Below, piece after piece: positions 34,576 to 44,400 of a stretch of DNA of 64,000 nucleotides (position 1 is the stretch's first letter; each line of letters starts with the position of its first letter). The stretch covers positions 2,406,001-2,470,000 of the forward strand of contig NZ_CP095740.1 in assembly GCF_023078455.1 (NCBI RefSeq). The letters are read 5' to 3'. Origin of the DNA: Luteibacter aegosomatis. GTDB taxonomy: Bacteria; Pseudomonadota; Gammaproteobacteria; Xanthomonadales; Rhodanobacteraceae. The notes beneath the pieces were generated by a model that was not told the origin of the DNA, did no database searches, and was given only the letters and a program-made list of their open reading frames with translations. The position numbers and the translations under genes were made by a program.

Positions 34576-36051
34576 CTATTGGCCGTCTTGAAGCTTCTTC
34601 AGGTGCTCGGCGCCGTGGATATTGGACGGATTGAGTGCCAGCGACTTGCGGTAGTTCGCGACGGCGTTCGGTTTATCGCCCAGCGTCTCATAGCCTTCGG
34701 CCAGGCTGTCGAAGGCGTTCCAGCTGGTCGGCCACTGCTCCGTGTTGTAGCGGAACAGTCCGATCGCCTGGGCCCCCTTGCCTTCGCGCAACAGGCCGTA
34801 GGCCCAGGTGTTGACGAAATCCTCCGAGAGATGCAGTTCCGGATGCTTGCGCTTTACGTCGGCAATCACACGTGATGCATTGGCGAATCGGTCCTCCTGC
34901 AGCGCGCGTTCGAGCGCCACCAGCGCCGGCGGCCGTCCCCAGATCTCTTCCAGTGCCTGGTTGGCCAGGTCCTGGAGCTCGTTCTGCGCTTCCCCCGGCC
35001 GATTGGCCAGGAGGATGATTCCGTAACCGAGCGCCGGATACATCTCGATGTAACTGGCACAGCCGAAGGTGCTGCCCGACATGCGCAGACGCGGCTTGTT
35101 CTCGACCGTTCTGCTGAGAACCCAATTGAGGCCCATCGCGGCATTGCCCGGATCGCCCCAGGCCGGCTTCTGGGTCAAGCGAATGGCCGGGTCGGTGGCC
35201 GCCAATTCGGCGGTCAGGAACTTCGCCATGTCGCGCGTGCTGTATCGCAGGCCGCCCGCCATCAGGAACGCGTCTTCGTACATGCGCGGCATGGCGACGT
35301 GGCGCTTGTTGTAACCGTCGACCTCCAGGGATTCCCTGCTTTTTCCGAACCCCGTCTGCATGCCCATCGGTTTCTCGATATAGCGCGCCACCAGGCTTTG
35401 GTACGGTTCGCCGTAGACCTTCTCGAGAATACGGCCCATGAGCACCGGCGCGAGGTTGGAGTGCTGCGTCTGGGTGCCGGGCTTGCGGCTGAGCTTGGCT
35501 TGCTTGAGTTCGTCGTAGACCTGGTTCGGTGTGATGCGTTTCATCGCGTCTGTCGCGATGAAGGGCGCCTTGTCCGGATCGACGCCGACGGGAAACGGAT
35601 TGGGCAGGTTGTCGGGCAGCGCCGAGGTGGTCGTGACGAGGTCGACGATGCGCACCGGCGTGCCTTCCCATGCCAGGTTCGGGTAGTCGCCGGGCAGGTA
35701 GCGGCGGATGTCGTCCTGGAGGTTGATCTTCCCCTCCAGCACGGCGTGCGCAAGGATCAACGCATTGAACACCTTGCTGACCGAGCCGATCTCGTAGACC
35801 GAGTCTGCGGTGGGCGGCTTGTTCTTGCCGCGCGTGGTCGTACCGAAGTCGTAAAAATGCGGCTGGCCATTCCTGACCACCGCGATCGACATGCCGTCGG
35901 CGCGGCCGTCCGCAACGAATTGGGTTCCCAGCCGTTGGAAGACGCGGTCCATCCGCGCTTGCTCGGACTCGGGGGCATCTTGCGCCACGGCGACGGAGAC
36001 AGTTATCGGGGCGAAGCAAATCAGCAAGAGGAAGAGCTTGCGAAACGGCAT
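34576..36051 (-). CDS. Serine hydrolase, class C beta-lactamase-like, with C-terminal TPR-type tail
   Basis: The 491-residue protein has a signal peptide (MPFRKLFLLLICFAPITVSVAVA) and a beta-lactamase/esterase fold. Ser90 and Lys93 (EIGSVSKVFNA) form the SxxK pair. The second motif, usually YxN, reads HSN (TQHSNLAPVLMG), which is a notable change that may alter activity. The last 100 residues (SWNAFDSLAEGYETLGDKPNAVANYRKSLALNP) form a TPR-like repeat, as in many secreted esterase-type members. Upstream in-frame codons back to 36312 lack conserved sequence. The target could be a peptide or ester; antibiotic resistance is not implied. Confidence 0.85.
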   Translation of the reverse strand: MPFRKLFLLLICFAPITVSVAVAQDAPESEQARMDRVFQRLGTQFVADGRADGMSIAVVRNGQPHFYDFGTTTRGKNKPPTADSVYEIGSVSKVFNALILAHAVLEGKINLQDDIRRYLPGDYPNLAWEGTPVRIVDLVTTTSALPDNLPNPFPVGVDPDKAPFIATDAMKRITPNQVYDELKQAKLSRKPGTQTQHSNLAPVLMGRILEKVYGEPYQSLVARYIEKPMGMQTGFGKSRESLEVDGYNKRHVAMPRMYEDAFLMAGGLRYSTRDMAKFLTAELAATDPAIRLTQKPAWGDPGNAAMGLNWVLSRTVENKPRLRMSGSTFGCASYIEMYPALGYGIILLANRPGEAQNELQDLANQALEEIWGRPPALVALERALQEDRFANASRVIADVKRKHPELHLSEDFVNTWAYGLLREGKGAQAIGLFRYNTEQWPTSWNAFDSLAEGYETLGDKPNAVANYRKSLALNPSNIHGAEHLKKLQDGQ

Positions 36052-36336
36052 CGTGTCTTTCCTGTGGGCAATGGGGCGCGCAACGCCGCCCGCGGCCGGA
36101 TGGCCGAGTGCGGGCTCGTCGGTAGGAGGGATGCACGACGGCGGAAAAAGGTTGCAACCTACTGCGTCGACGGGTAACCCCCTGCAGCGTAGGCCCGCCA
36201 TGCCGGTGCCCCGTAGCCGCGGTTGTGACCAGGAAGGGAGATCAGGGGTAGGGTAGACGTCGCAGGGGACAGCAAGCGCGATCAAATGACGCAACCGCGG
36301 GTGGGCTAGCATGGCGCTTCGCTCGGGGGATCAGGT

Positions 36337-37161
36337 ATGGCGGCGGTGCAGCGCGCACTCTGGTACATCGAAAGTCATTCGGGACAGGCGCTTGCGCTGA
36401 CGGACGTGGCGCGTGCCGCGGGCGTGTCCACATTCCACCTATCACGCCTGTTTCAGGCAGCCACGGGGTGGTCGGTGGTCAGGTACCTGCGCATGCGTCG
36501 GCTCAGCCAGGCCGCGGCCACCCTGGCGGCCGGCGCGACGGACATCCTCGATGTGGCCTTGTCGGCGGGTTACGGATCGCACGAGGCATTCACGCGTGCG
36601 TTCGGTGACGCCTTCGGAAAAACGCCGGAAGAGGTCCGGAAACAGGCGTCGCTCGATGGCGTGGACACGGTTTCGCCCCTTCGCGTGATCGAGGAACCCG
36701 CGCCCGCGCTGACGGCGCTGCGTGTCGAGACCATGGGCCCGCTGTTGCTATCGGGTATCACTCATGCGTATCGGGCAAGCGACACGGCAGGCATTCCCGC
36801 GCAATGGCAACGTCTGTTCGATCAGTACGCCGATCGCGTTCCGGCCGCGCCGGCGTACGGCGTGTTTGTGGCTGGCGACGACGACGGCTGCGTGGAGTAC
36901 CTCGCCGGCCACGCCCTATCGCGCCTCGCGGAGGCGCTGCCTGGCCACCAAACGCTACGACTGGCGCAGCGACGCTATGCGGTCGTGAGGCACAACGCGC
37001 ATATCGGATCCATTCCGCTGACGTGGCGAGCCATGATGGACGACTGGCTGCCCGCGTCGGGCCTGCGCGCCGTCGATGCCCCCGATTTCGAGCGTTACGA
37101 CGCATCGTTCGACACCGCGACCGGCGAAGGTGGCGTGGATATCTGCGTACCCATTGAATGA
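36337..37161 (+). CDS. AraC-family regulator with GyrI-like effector domain
   Basis: The 274-residue protein has two AraC helix-turn-helices at residues 1-100 (ALTDVARAAGVSTFHLSRLFQAATG and ILDVALSAGYGSHEAFTRAFGDAFGKTPEEVRK). A GyrI-like small-molecule-binding domain follows (TALRVETMGPLLLSGITHAYR ... VDICVPIE). This Rob/SoxS-like order usually senses hydrophobic ligands. The alpha/beta hydrolase gene begins 18 bases downstream and may be its partner or target. Confidence 0.9.
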   Translation: MAAVQRALWYIESHSGQALALTDVARAAGVSTFHLSRLFQAATGWSVVRYLRMRRLSQAAATLAAGATDILDVALSAGYGSHEAFTRAFGDAFGKTPEEVRKQASLDGVDTVSPLRVIEEPAPALTALRVETMGPLLLSGITHAYRASDTAGIPAQWQRLFDQYADRVPAAPAYGVFVAGDDDGCVEYLAGHALSRLAEALPGHQTLRLAQRRYAVVRHNAHIGSIPLTWRAMMDDWLPASGLRAVDAPDFERYDASFDTATGEGGVDICVPIE

Positions 37162-37179
37162 CGTGCCCAAGGACCCCCG

Positions 37180-38304
37180 ATGAATCGACTCACCCGCGTT
37201 TTCGTCCTCGCTGCCGCCTGCTTGGTCACGGGTGTGGCTACCGCCGCCGTTGGCGAGATGCACCGGTCTACGACCACGCCGACCGCCGCGCTTCGTGACG
37301 CGTCGGGTTCGCCCCGTGTCGCCATCACCGTCTGGTACCCCGCCACCGACGGCGCCATCGAAAAGCCGTTGCTGATCGGTCCACCGGACCGGCCTCTTTT
37401 CGATAGCGGTCGGGCAGCGCCGGACGCGCCCGTCGCGAACGGTCGCCACCCGGTGGTGCTCCTCTCGCACGGCTTTGGTGGCACCGCGAGAGTCATGGCC
37501 TGGTTCGGCACGCGGTTGGCCGATGCCGGGTTCATCGTCATCGCCGTGGATCACCCCGGCAGCAATGGCCTGACACCAATCACCCGTACCGGCGCGGCAT
37601 GGTGGTGGGAGCGCGCGGAAGACCTGAAGGCTGCGTGGACGGCTATACGTCAGGACAGCGTCATCGGGCCGCATCTGGATGCCTCGCGCCTGGGGGTCGC
37701 CGGCTTCTCCGCCGGAGGTTTCGCCGCGCTCGTCGCGGCGGGCGCACGCGTCGACGTCGACCACTTCCTGGCGTTCTGCAAGGCGCATCCCGACGATGGG
37801 GTGTGTGCGCCACAGCTCGAAGCGCCGGCACTGTCGGCCCGCGATGCCGACACGGCCATGGCCGATCCGAAGGTTCGAGCCCGCCTTGCCGACGCATCCG
37901 CGGACCATGCCATCCCCGGTGTGCGCGCCGCCTTTGCCATGGCACCGGCGCTGGTCCAGGCGATGGATCCCGCGTCACTGCCGCGTATGAAAGTGCCCGT
38001 GTCTATCGTGGTGGGCGACGCGGACACGGTCGCCCCCGCCGCGACCAATGCCAGTGTCGCCGCCCGGGCCATTCCGGGCGCCCGCGAAGAGGTGCTGCCC
38101 CTCGTGACGCATTACGACTTCCTGGCCACGTGCCAACCCCCAGCGCGAGAGGTGGTGCCCCAGTGCGCGCAGGCCAACCACCAGGCGGCGGCGCACGATG
38201 CGGCGATCCGGCAGGCGTTGCGGCTGTTCAAGGGCATGACGCCGCAGGGGGTGGGGAAGGGGATGCCGACACCTCACTTACAAAAGGGACCGCCTAGCGC
38301 CTAA
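37180..38304 (+). CDS. Secreted alpha/beta hydrolase (PAF-acetylhydrolase/dienelactone-hydrolase-like)
   Basis: The 374-residue protein has a signal peptide (MNRLTRVFVLAAACLVTGVATAA) and an alpha/beta hydrolase core. HPVVLLSHGFGGTA marks the oxyanion region, GFSAGG (nucleophile Ser177) follows, and a late His occurs in LVTHYDFLATC. Four Cys residues in the mature part could form disulfides, consistent with periplasmic location. Substrate is unknown. It is adjacent to the AraC-type gene, probably in one unit. Its stop marks the last clearly native gene before the defence island. Confidence 0.85.
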   Translation: MNRLTRVFVLAAACLVTGVATAAVGEMHRSTTTPTAALRDASGSPRVAITVWYPATDGAIEKPLLIGPPDRPLFDSGRAAPDAPVANGRHPVVLLSHGFGGTARVMAWFGTRLADAGFIVIAVDHPGSNGLTPITRTGAAWWWERAEDLKAAWTAIRQDSVIGPHLDASRLGVAGFSAGGFAALVAAGARVDVDHFLAFCKAHPDDGVCAPQLEAPALSARDADTAMADPKVRARLADASADHAIPGVRAAFAMAPALVQAMDPASLPRMKVPVSIVVGDADTVAPAATNASVAARAIPGAREEVLPLVTHYDFLATCQPPAREVVPQCAQANHQAAAHDAAIRQALRLFKGMTPQGVGKGMPTPHLQKGPPSA

Positions 38305-38662
38305 ACGTCGCCAAGTTGTTCGTCTTTAGAGCGTCCAAAACGCACAAGGCCCTGTAGATCAATACGGGGCCCTGCATGGAACAGCTTAGGTTGGCGCCGG
38401 CTGTTCCCGCATTCTGGAGTGCCCTCCACATCACCTCAGTGCAGTCGGCGGGCTTGCGACGCCAGTGTGCCGGACGACAGCAGGGCATGGTGAGAAGTGT
38501 CCGTCTCGTCCCGTCGAGGAAGGCTGTATTGAACGACTGGATGCCCATAGCGAGTACTTTACCGTTGACGGCCAGCGATGAGCTGGACTTCGTCGTGATA
38601 AGGCCTGGTTATCAATGGTAGAGAAGAGGTCTTGGCTAGCACCTCATAAATAATAGATAGGT
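38305..38662. other. Gap at the left edge of the island without a convincing gene
   Basis: About 360 bases without a supported gene. A minus-strand frame at 38294-38548 (84 codons, MGIQSFNTAFLDGTRR...) overlaps the hydrolase 3' end and has no ribosome site. A plus-strand frame at 38376-38621 appears to be its shadow. Either may be a decayed island gene. Confidence 0.4.
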
Positions 38663-38694
38663 AAAGACGTCCTGCCATTCGGCAAGGCGTCTTT
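38663..38694 (-). terminator. Stem-loop terminator after the 364-residue unknown gene
   Basis: AAAGACG (38663-38669) pairs with CGTCTTT (38688-38694) around an inner TGCC-ATTC-GGCA hairpin. Symmetric A- and T-runs mean that it can act in both directions. It lies 12 bases after the stop of the minus-strand gene at 38707. Confidence 0.65.
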
Positions 38695-38706
38695 GCTAGG
38701 TAGGAA

Positions 38707-39801
38707 CTAGGCAGCCGTTGCCTGCGGCTTGACCTGCAGAGCACGATACGCGGCTTCCAGAATTTTCAAGCGCGCAGCCGTGATCGAAATCAATCCCGGT
38801 GTCTGAGGGCCGGAGCGCGGATAGATTTCACCGGCCCAGGTGCCATTGCGTACCAGACCACGCGGATTGCCATCGCGGCCGAAGGTAAGGCCATCCTTTG
38901 GAGCGTGGATCCAGCGACTACCGCCAAGATCGATGTCGAAGGTAAACGGTTTGCCCCCCAACGTTCCGAGCGCGGCAGGTCCGTAAGTCAGTTCCGCACG
39001 ATAGGCCTCGGCCATATAGCTGTCAGGCTGGAACACTCGCAAATGCACTTGGCGAGTAAGGGGCGGGAGGATGGCACGCGCCAGTGCGACCTTGACGTTC
39101 TTGATGACGCGAGAATCTTCCTCGGCCTGGTCGGCAGCGACAACAAAAAGGCCCCCGCGCCAGACGCCACCCTCCAACGCCGCGGTGCGGAGCTTTTTCC
39201 CCGCTCGATCGCGCGTCACGGTCAGGTCGTGTGCCAACTCGACTCGAAAATCAAAATTTGAGTCGATGATGACGTCGTTCGCGCGCTGGCCTGAGAATTC
39301 GGGGAGTAGGAACCAGCGTTCGCCTGCAAGGGCATCGGACGGAATTCCGCGGACCGTCGCTTCGACGTCGTAAGCGACGTCTAAGTACTTGTCGGCGCGT
39401 TGCTGCTCAGGCGGGCGCCGGATGACGCTTACATCTAAGCGGGCGCCCTCCACAAGAACAGCGGTCGCTTCAGTCGTTGCCAATGCATTGGCCGCGGCAT
39501 TGACCAGCATGGCGCGCTTTTGCTCGTCAGGTAGGTCACGCTCCTCAATACGGGAAGCGAGCTTGGCATACATCAGCTCGTACAGACGCTGGATAAAGCC
39601 GAAGTGGTCATAGGCCTCAGGGCGCCAATCGGGGTCGCTCTGAAATTTCGAGTTGAGCGAGGCCCACGTCCTATACCCCAAGGCGCTTGCGAGCGCTTCA
39701 AGGATGTTGTCGATGTGGATGTTGAGGATGCCGCTTGCTGCGGCGTTAGTGGCGTTAGCCAGACGCAGATATGCTGCGCGGTCGATCGAACCTAAGTTCA
39801 T
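38707..39801 (-). CDS. Unknown protein at the island edge
   Basis: I do not recognise this 364-residue protein with confidence. The N-terminus (MNLGSIDRAAYLRLANATNAAASG, then ILNIHIDNILEALASALGYRTWASLNSKF) looks like a small helical module seen at the start of some 'glyoxalase-related' proteins. A helical stretch and a beta-rich C-terminal half follow (LTYGPAALGTLGGKPFTFDIDLGGSRW). No membrane segment or signal is present. GGAGCACGAC gives a ribosome site for the ATG at 39801. Being single, with its own terminator beside Wadjet, it could be an uncharacterised defence gene, but no motif proves this. Confidence 0.7.
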   Translation of the reverse strand: MNLGSIDRAAYLRLANATNAAASGILNIHIDNILEALASALGYRTWASLNSKFQSDPDWRPEAYDHFGFIQRLYELMYAKLASRIEERDLPDEQKRAMLVNAAANALATTEATAVLVEGARLDVSVIRRPPEQQRADKYLDVAYDVEATVRGIPSDALAGERWFLLPEFSGQRANDVIIDSNFDFRVELAHDLTVTRDRAGKKLRTAALEGGVWRGGLFVVAADQAEEDSRVIKNVKVALARAILPPLTRQVHLRVFQPDSYMAEAYRAELTYGPAALGTLGGKPFTFDIDLGGSRWIHAPKDGLTFGRDGNPRGLVRNGTWAGEIYPRSGPQTPGLISITAARLKILEAAYRALQVKPQATAA

Positions 39802-40316
39802 GTCGTGCTCCACGGGCGTCTCGCTGCGGTGCTTTATTCGAGATGCCCATTTGCTGGGAGTCACGAAATGAGTGTTACGGGCAAGGCACCTACTTTTCCC
39901 AAGTACCGACAGATGGGTCGGCGGGAGTACCCTAGAGCAGTTTTAGAGCGAAGTCAATCAGCGAAAACTCGCGTGTTGGCAGGCAGATCGAGCGAATCGA
40001 TGCGAGTTGGTTTGGGAGAGACGTCACCATCGGCAACCTAAGCAATCCATGCCGATTTCGGAATGTTATCGAGGGTAGGGCGACCGGCCACCCTTAACTC
40101 TCAGCAAGAGCCTGGGCCAGCACATGTTCGCATTGCGGCAGACACGCCAAGCCCAGTCTTAGCCTTGAGCGCAGCCCATGAATCTGAGTAGGTCGACACA
40201 CAGAGGGAGCCAATCTCCTCGGCTGTGCCTTCATTGGTTCAAATCTCTCAGTTGTTTCGGCAGCCATAGAATCAGTTGGCACGGTCGCCGGCCGCCCGAA
40301 ATGACCGGCGCCCCTC
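39802..40316. other. Non-coding gap between the unknown gene and jetD
   Basis: About 515 bases with no supported gene. Short frames at 39805-40041 (+) and 40094-40282 (-) lack ribosome sites and family-like sequence. The sequence GGTTCAAATCTCT near 40236 resembles a tRNA T-loop, but no matching arms are found. Confidence 0.4.
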
Positions 40317-41486
40317 CTAAATCGGTGGCAACGTCACCTCGATCCCTTCCTGCTCGATTGTCTCCGGCGCCAGATCCTCGGCGATGTCAGTCCAACCCGC
40401 CGCCGCCGCTGCACGCGCCATCGCGTTTCGGGTGGCCACGTTCACCACGTGACGGGAGTCGGCCTCGACGACCCGGGCATCCATGAGCCACGGCTCAAAG
40501 GCTCGATCACCCGCGCAGGTGGCGCGAATGCGCGCCGCAATTCGGAATCCGCCCTGATCTATATCGCCCCAGTGGTAGAGAGGGACATCGCCCGGCACCT
40601 CCGCCAGAATCCTCCTGTAGGCCGCCACCCAGCTCGGCGCGGGCATGCCGCCAGTGAAGATGATCAGGGCAGCCCTGCCTGCCAGCTCGCGGCTCGCTAG
40701 GTGGAACGTCGCGAGATTTTCGATAGTGAGGATCCACGCTGGTGACCCCGCATAACCCGTCACGGCCTGGTTTGCCACGCCAACGAAGGGTTGGACGACG
40801 GGGCAAAGTTGGCCGCGCTCCAGCCGGAGATGTCCGGCACCGGATATGAGGAAAGGCTGTGGCTCCTTGACGATACCGAGCAGCCTGAAGACTTCCTCTC
40901 GGTGCCTGGCCAGCATCGAGACGCTCTCTACGGTCAGCAGGTCTAGCGCGGTAACGAGTGACTCCAGTCGCTTCGAGTCGCCGAACAACCGCACGCTGAG
41001 TTTGCGCGCGACGTGGTCGGCGCCGGGGTCACCGGCGGTGGCATCAATCACGCGAAGCGCGTCAGCCAGGTCTGGCGCCGCCTCTGGGCCAAACCCTCGC
41101 GTCAGCTTGCGGCTCGCCCAGGCTTGTAGGATTTCTTCCACCCGCCGCTGGCTCGCCCAGGCGGCCAGCACGGCACGGGCATCCGCTACTTTACGTTCCA
41201 GGCTATCAAGCCCCAGGAAGCCAGCGAGCGCCAACCTGTCAGCAACGCGTACGCGCTCGAGTGGGCGGTCCTCACCTCCCTGCTTGGCCCAGGTGAGTTC
41301 CACAGCGCCGCGAGCGGCGGCGGCCCGCATTCGCTCGTGGAAAACGTCGCGCTGATCCAGCGTATTGGACCAGTACTCATGGTGCCGATCGGTGAAGGAC
41401 TCCTGCACCGCCCTGGCGGACTGCCGGACGGCTGCGCCTTCGGCGCGGCCGAGGAGGGCTCGCAGTACATCGTCAGCCAGGAACAC
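40317..41486 (-). CDS. jetD: Wadjet nuclease subunit JetD (DUF3322/DUF2220, Toprim-like)
   Basis: The 389-residue protein carries the features of JetD, the Toprim-type nuclease that cuts circular plasmid DNA extruded by the JetABC SMC complex. Glu256 lies in ILTIENLATFH, and the DxD pair Asp308/Asp310 in YHWGDIDQGGFRI. An N-terminal arm domain binds DNA. I chose the GTG at 41486 because GAGGAGG lies 6 bases upstream; the TTG at 41501 would put the ribosome site inside the gene. It overlaps the end of jetC by 14 bases, the same overlap as between jetB and jetC. All catalytic acids seem present, so it is probably active. Confidence 0.9.
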   Translation of the reverse strand: MFLADDVLRALLGRAEGAAVRQSARAVQESFTDRHHEYWSNTLDQRDVFHERMRAAAARGAVELTWAKQGGEDRPLERVRVADRLALAGFLGLDSLERKVADARAVLAAWASQRRVEEILQAWASRKLTRGFGPEAAPDLADALRVIDATAGDPGADHVARKLSVRLFGDSKRLESLVTALDLLTVESVSMLARHREEVFRLLGIVKEPQPFLISGAGHLRLERGQLCPVVQPFVGVANQAVTGYAGSPAWILTIENLATFHLASRELAGRAALIIFTGGMPAPSWVAAYRRILAEVPGDVPLYHWGDIDQGGFRIAARIRATCAGDRAFEPWLMDARVVEADSRHVVNVATRNAMARAAAAAGWTDIAEDLAPETIEQEGIEVTLPPI

Positions 41487-44400
41487 GCGGATCCTCCTCA
41501 AAGTTGCGCTCCTCCTGGTCGAGCAGCTCTGGGTGCAGGAGGAAGTTGTCGCTCTGGAGCAGCTCCCTAGCTTCGGCCTCCACGATGTTCTTGGTCATTT
41601 GGACGACGTTGGATCCGAAGCGTGCCATGTCGTAGTAGATGTCCAAGAAGGACGACATCTTCGCCTGGTCGGCTTCCGGGCCGGCCATGATGAGCTGGAG
41701 CCCGAGCGAGTTAAGATAGTCCGCGGTGGCGCGTACGTTCTGCGGGTCCATTTTTTCGAAGGCTTCATCGAGCAGCATCACGCCACCGCTGCCCTCGGTT
41801 CCGCGGGCCTTGCCATAGGCGGCAGCCAGGGCCGCGCCGAAGATCACGTAGAGCGGCGTGCGGTGCTCGCCGCCCGAGCCCGGGCCGAGACGCTTGCTCA
41901 ACCAACCCATCGATTTGTCGTCGCGGTAGATCTCGACGTCGTAGGCAAAGAACCGGCGATGGTCGTTGAGGGGACTGGTGTCGTTGAGCAGCTCGGAGTC
42001 CGCCGAGCCGTCGACAAGCGTGCGGAATTCCTCGGGCACCTTGCCGGCGCCGCCGAACAGGTCTCCCTCGGCGTCGCCCGCGTCGCGCACCCGCCGGAGG
42101 AAGGCGTAGAGCGGCTCGTGCTGCGGCACCGGGCGGTACCGGAACTGGTATCGCTCACCATTGGAAAACTCTGGCGCGTGTTTCAGGACCTGATTGAGGC
42201 TGGCGATTTGTTCATCGACAGCCTCGAAGCCTTCGAGCAAGGCTTGTGCGACGTCCGTCCGGAAGACCTTCACCGCTGCCTCGTAGGCCTCCTCGGCCTT
42301 GGCCATTTGCTGCGCAAGCTCCAGCTCCTCGAGTCGCTGGCGGTCTTCAGAGATGTACGCGTAGGCCCGTTGCCATTCGCTACTGCCGATGTCGTGGTTT
42401 CGGATGTCGTTTGTCACGGCGTACTCGCAGAAGCGGTGCCAGCCCTCCATCTGGGCGGCCTGTGCTGCCGAGCCGGCACGCCCCGCGGCAGCGGTGCAGG
42501 CGTCGATCCTGGCTTTCCAGTCATCGCCGTGACGCTCGTCGTACCGTTCCCGGTAATCGTTGACAGCCTTAGCGTCATACAGGGGGTGCTGACGAAACTC
42601 CGCCTCAGTCTGGCTCGCCAGCGACAGCTCGGTTGCAAGCCGGCTACGGTCTTTTTCCGTCGTCTCGATGAGAGTTCCGCATCGAGTCTTGGCTTCACCG
42701 TGCTGCTGCATGGCGGCCAGCGCCGCATCGAGCCGCTTGCCGGCTGCGATCATGGCGTCGTTCAAACCGGCCAGCCGGTCCGTCTGGCTGGCCGCCAACC
42801 CGTTTTCCAGATCCTGGACCAGCTGGCGAGTTCCAACGATCGTCCCGAACGCCCCCTCGATGAAGGTCCTCGTGTCTTCGGTGTCGCCATACTGGGCCAG
42901 CCGGTCGTAGGAGGCCTTCAGAGCAGCGGCGGCCTGCTCAGCCATGCGCGCGGCGTCTTCCGCTTCGCGCAGAGCCCGTTCCGCCACCGCTCGCCGGGCC
43001 TCATCTTTCGATCGGCCGATCTTCAACTCACTAGGCGCGCGCGACCGCAGCCGCTCGATGCCGCCACCCGTGCTCAGCATGCCTTCCGCAGACAGAGCCC
43101 GCACGCCGACTTGCAGCTCGCGGCTGCTCTCCGCTAGCGCAAGCCTGCCCAGTTCCCCCTGCAGGTACCGGACGGCCGCCTTGCTCTCGCCGGTGATCAT
43201 CTGTGCCGCATATCGCTCGCCATCGGGCGCCCTCCAATCGCGGCCACGCGACGGCAGGGCGAGCTTCACACCGTAGATGGAGTTAGCACCCCGCAGGCCC
43301 CTGTACACGTCGATGGCTTCCAGCTCCTTGTCCGCCGGCACCAGGAGCGCTTCCACATTTAACGCCAGGTAGGCCTCAATCGCCGGCTGCCAGGCCGCGT
43401 CCTTCAGCGAGACAAGGTCGCACACCGGCGTTGTCTCGATGCCGGCGTCGCTGAGGAACCGCTGCAGCGCCAAGACGTTCGGACTGAGGTCAGCCTGATT
43501 TCGCTGGGCGCGATCGAGAGCCGTCCGGGCGTCACGCTTGCGGTCCGTGGCCGCGCGCGCGTCAGCTTCCGCCGCAAAGAGGGCCTTTCGGACGACATCA
43601 TGAATGCGCCCCACGGCCTTTGCCGTTGCCTGGATCGTCACGGGGTCCGGGCGCTCTACCGACTGCATTCCACGCTTGAGGTCGTCGAGTTGGGCAATGG
43701 CGTCTTCAAAGTCGCCCTGGGCGTCGGCCAATGCCGGGATGAGGCCTGCCTGCGCCACCGTCGTGAGCAGGCCGTCCAGCATGCTGCTCAGGGTCCGCTC
43801 GGTTGCGGTAAGGCGTGTCTGCTGGTCGGTCAGTCTGCCGGCGTCGCCCGCCTGCTTGGCGTAGTCCGGGTCGCGGCTACGAGCCTCGACGGCACGCGTG
43901 TGGGCATCACGTGCAATGCGATGGTCCTCGCTGGACCGTTGGTAGGCCAGGTCAGCGGCTTCCAGCTCTGCACGGTATTTTTCGAGCTGCTCCTCGACCT
44001 CGCCCAGGGTTTCAGCAACTCGCTCGGAATCGTAGACGGCCCGCAGGGCATTGAGGTTGGTCTGCACGGCTCGCTCCCGCTGCACCACCGCGTAGCGCTC
44101 CTCGACGCCCTTGGCCTGCTCGATGCGCGCGGTGACGCGGCGAATCATCTCCCGCACCGCGCGAAACTGATCCAGGCGCGCGCGGAACTGTTTGACGTTG
44201 GTGGGCCGGGACTCGATCAGATGGTGACGCAGGGTCTCGTCGAGGTCGTCCACGTCCTTGTTGAGTTTCAGCGAGCGCGCAAAGGCAGCACGAATGGACC
44301 GGACGTTCGGCTTTTCGCCAGGGGATGGCAGCTCGCCGATGTACAGGCGGCGGGCAAACTCGCTGCCATTGGTGGTGTAGAAGGGGACGGTGCCGGCCTG

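Noticed and set aside
38294..38548. 84-codon minus-strand frame overlapping the hydrolase 3' end
   Set aside because: No ribosome site, no family likeness and overlap with a secure gene; kept only as a note in the gap entry.
40230..40260. tRNA-like T-loop GGTTCAAATCTCT
   Set aside because: The flanking five bases do not pair and no acceptor, D or anticodon arms are found.
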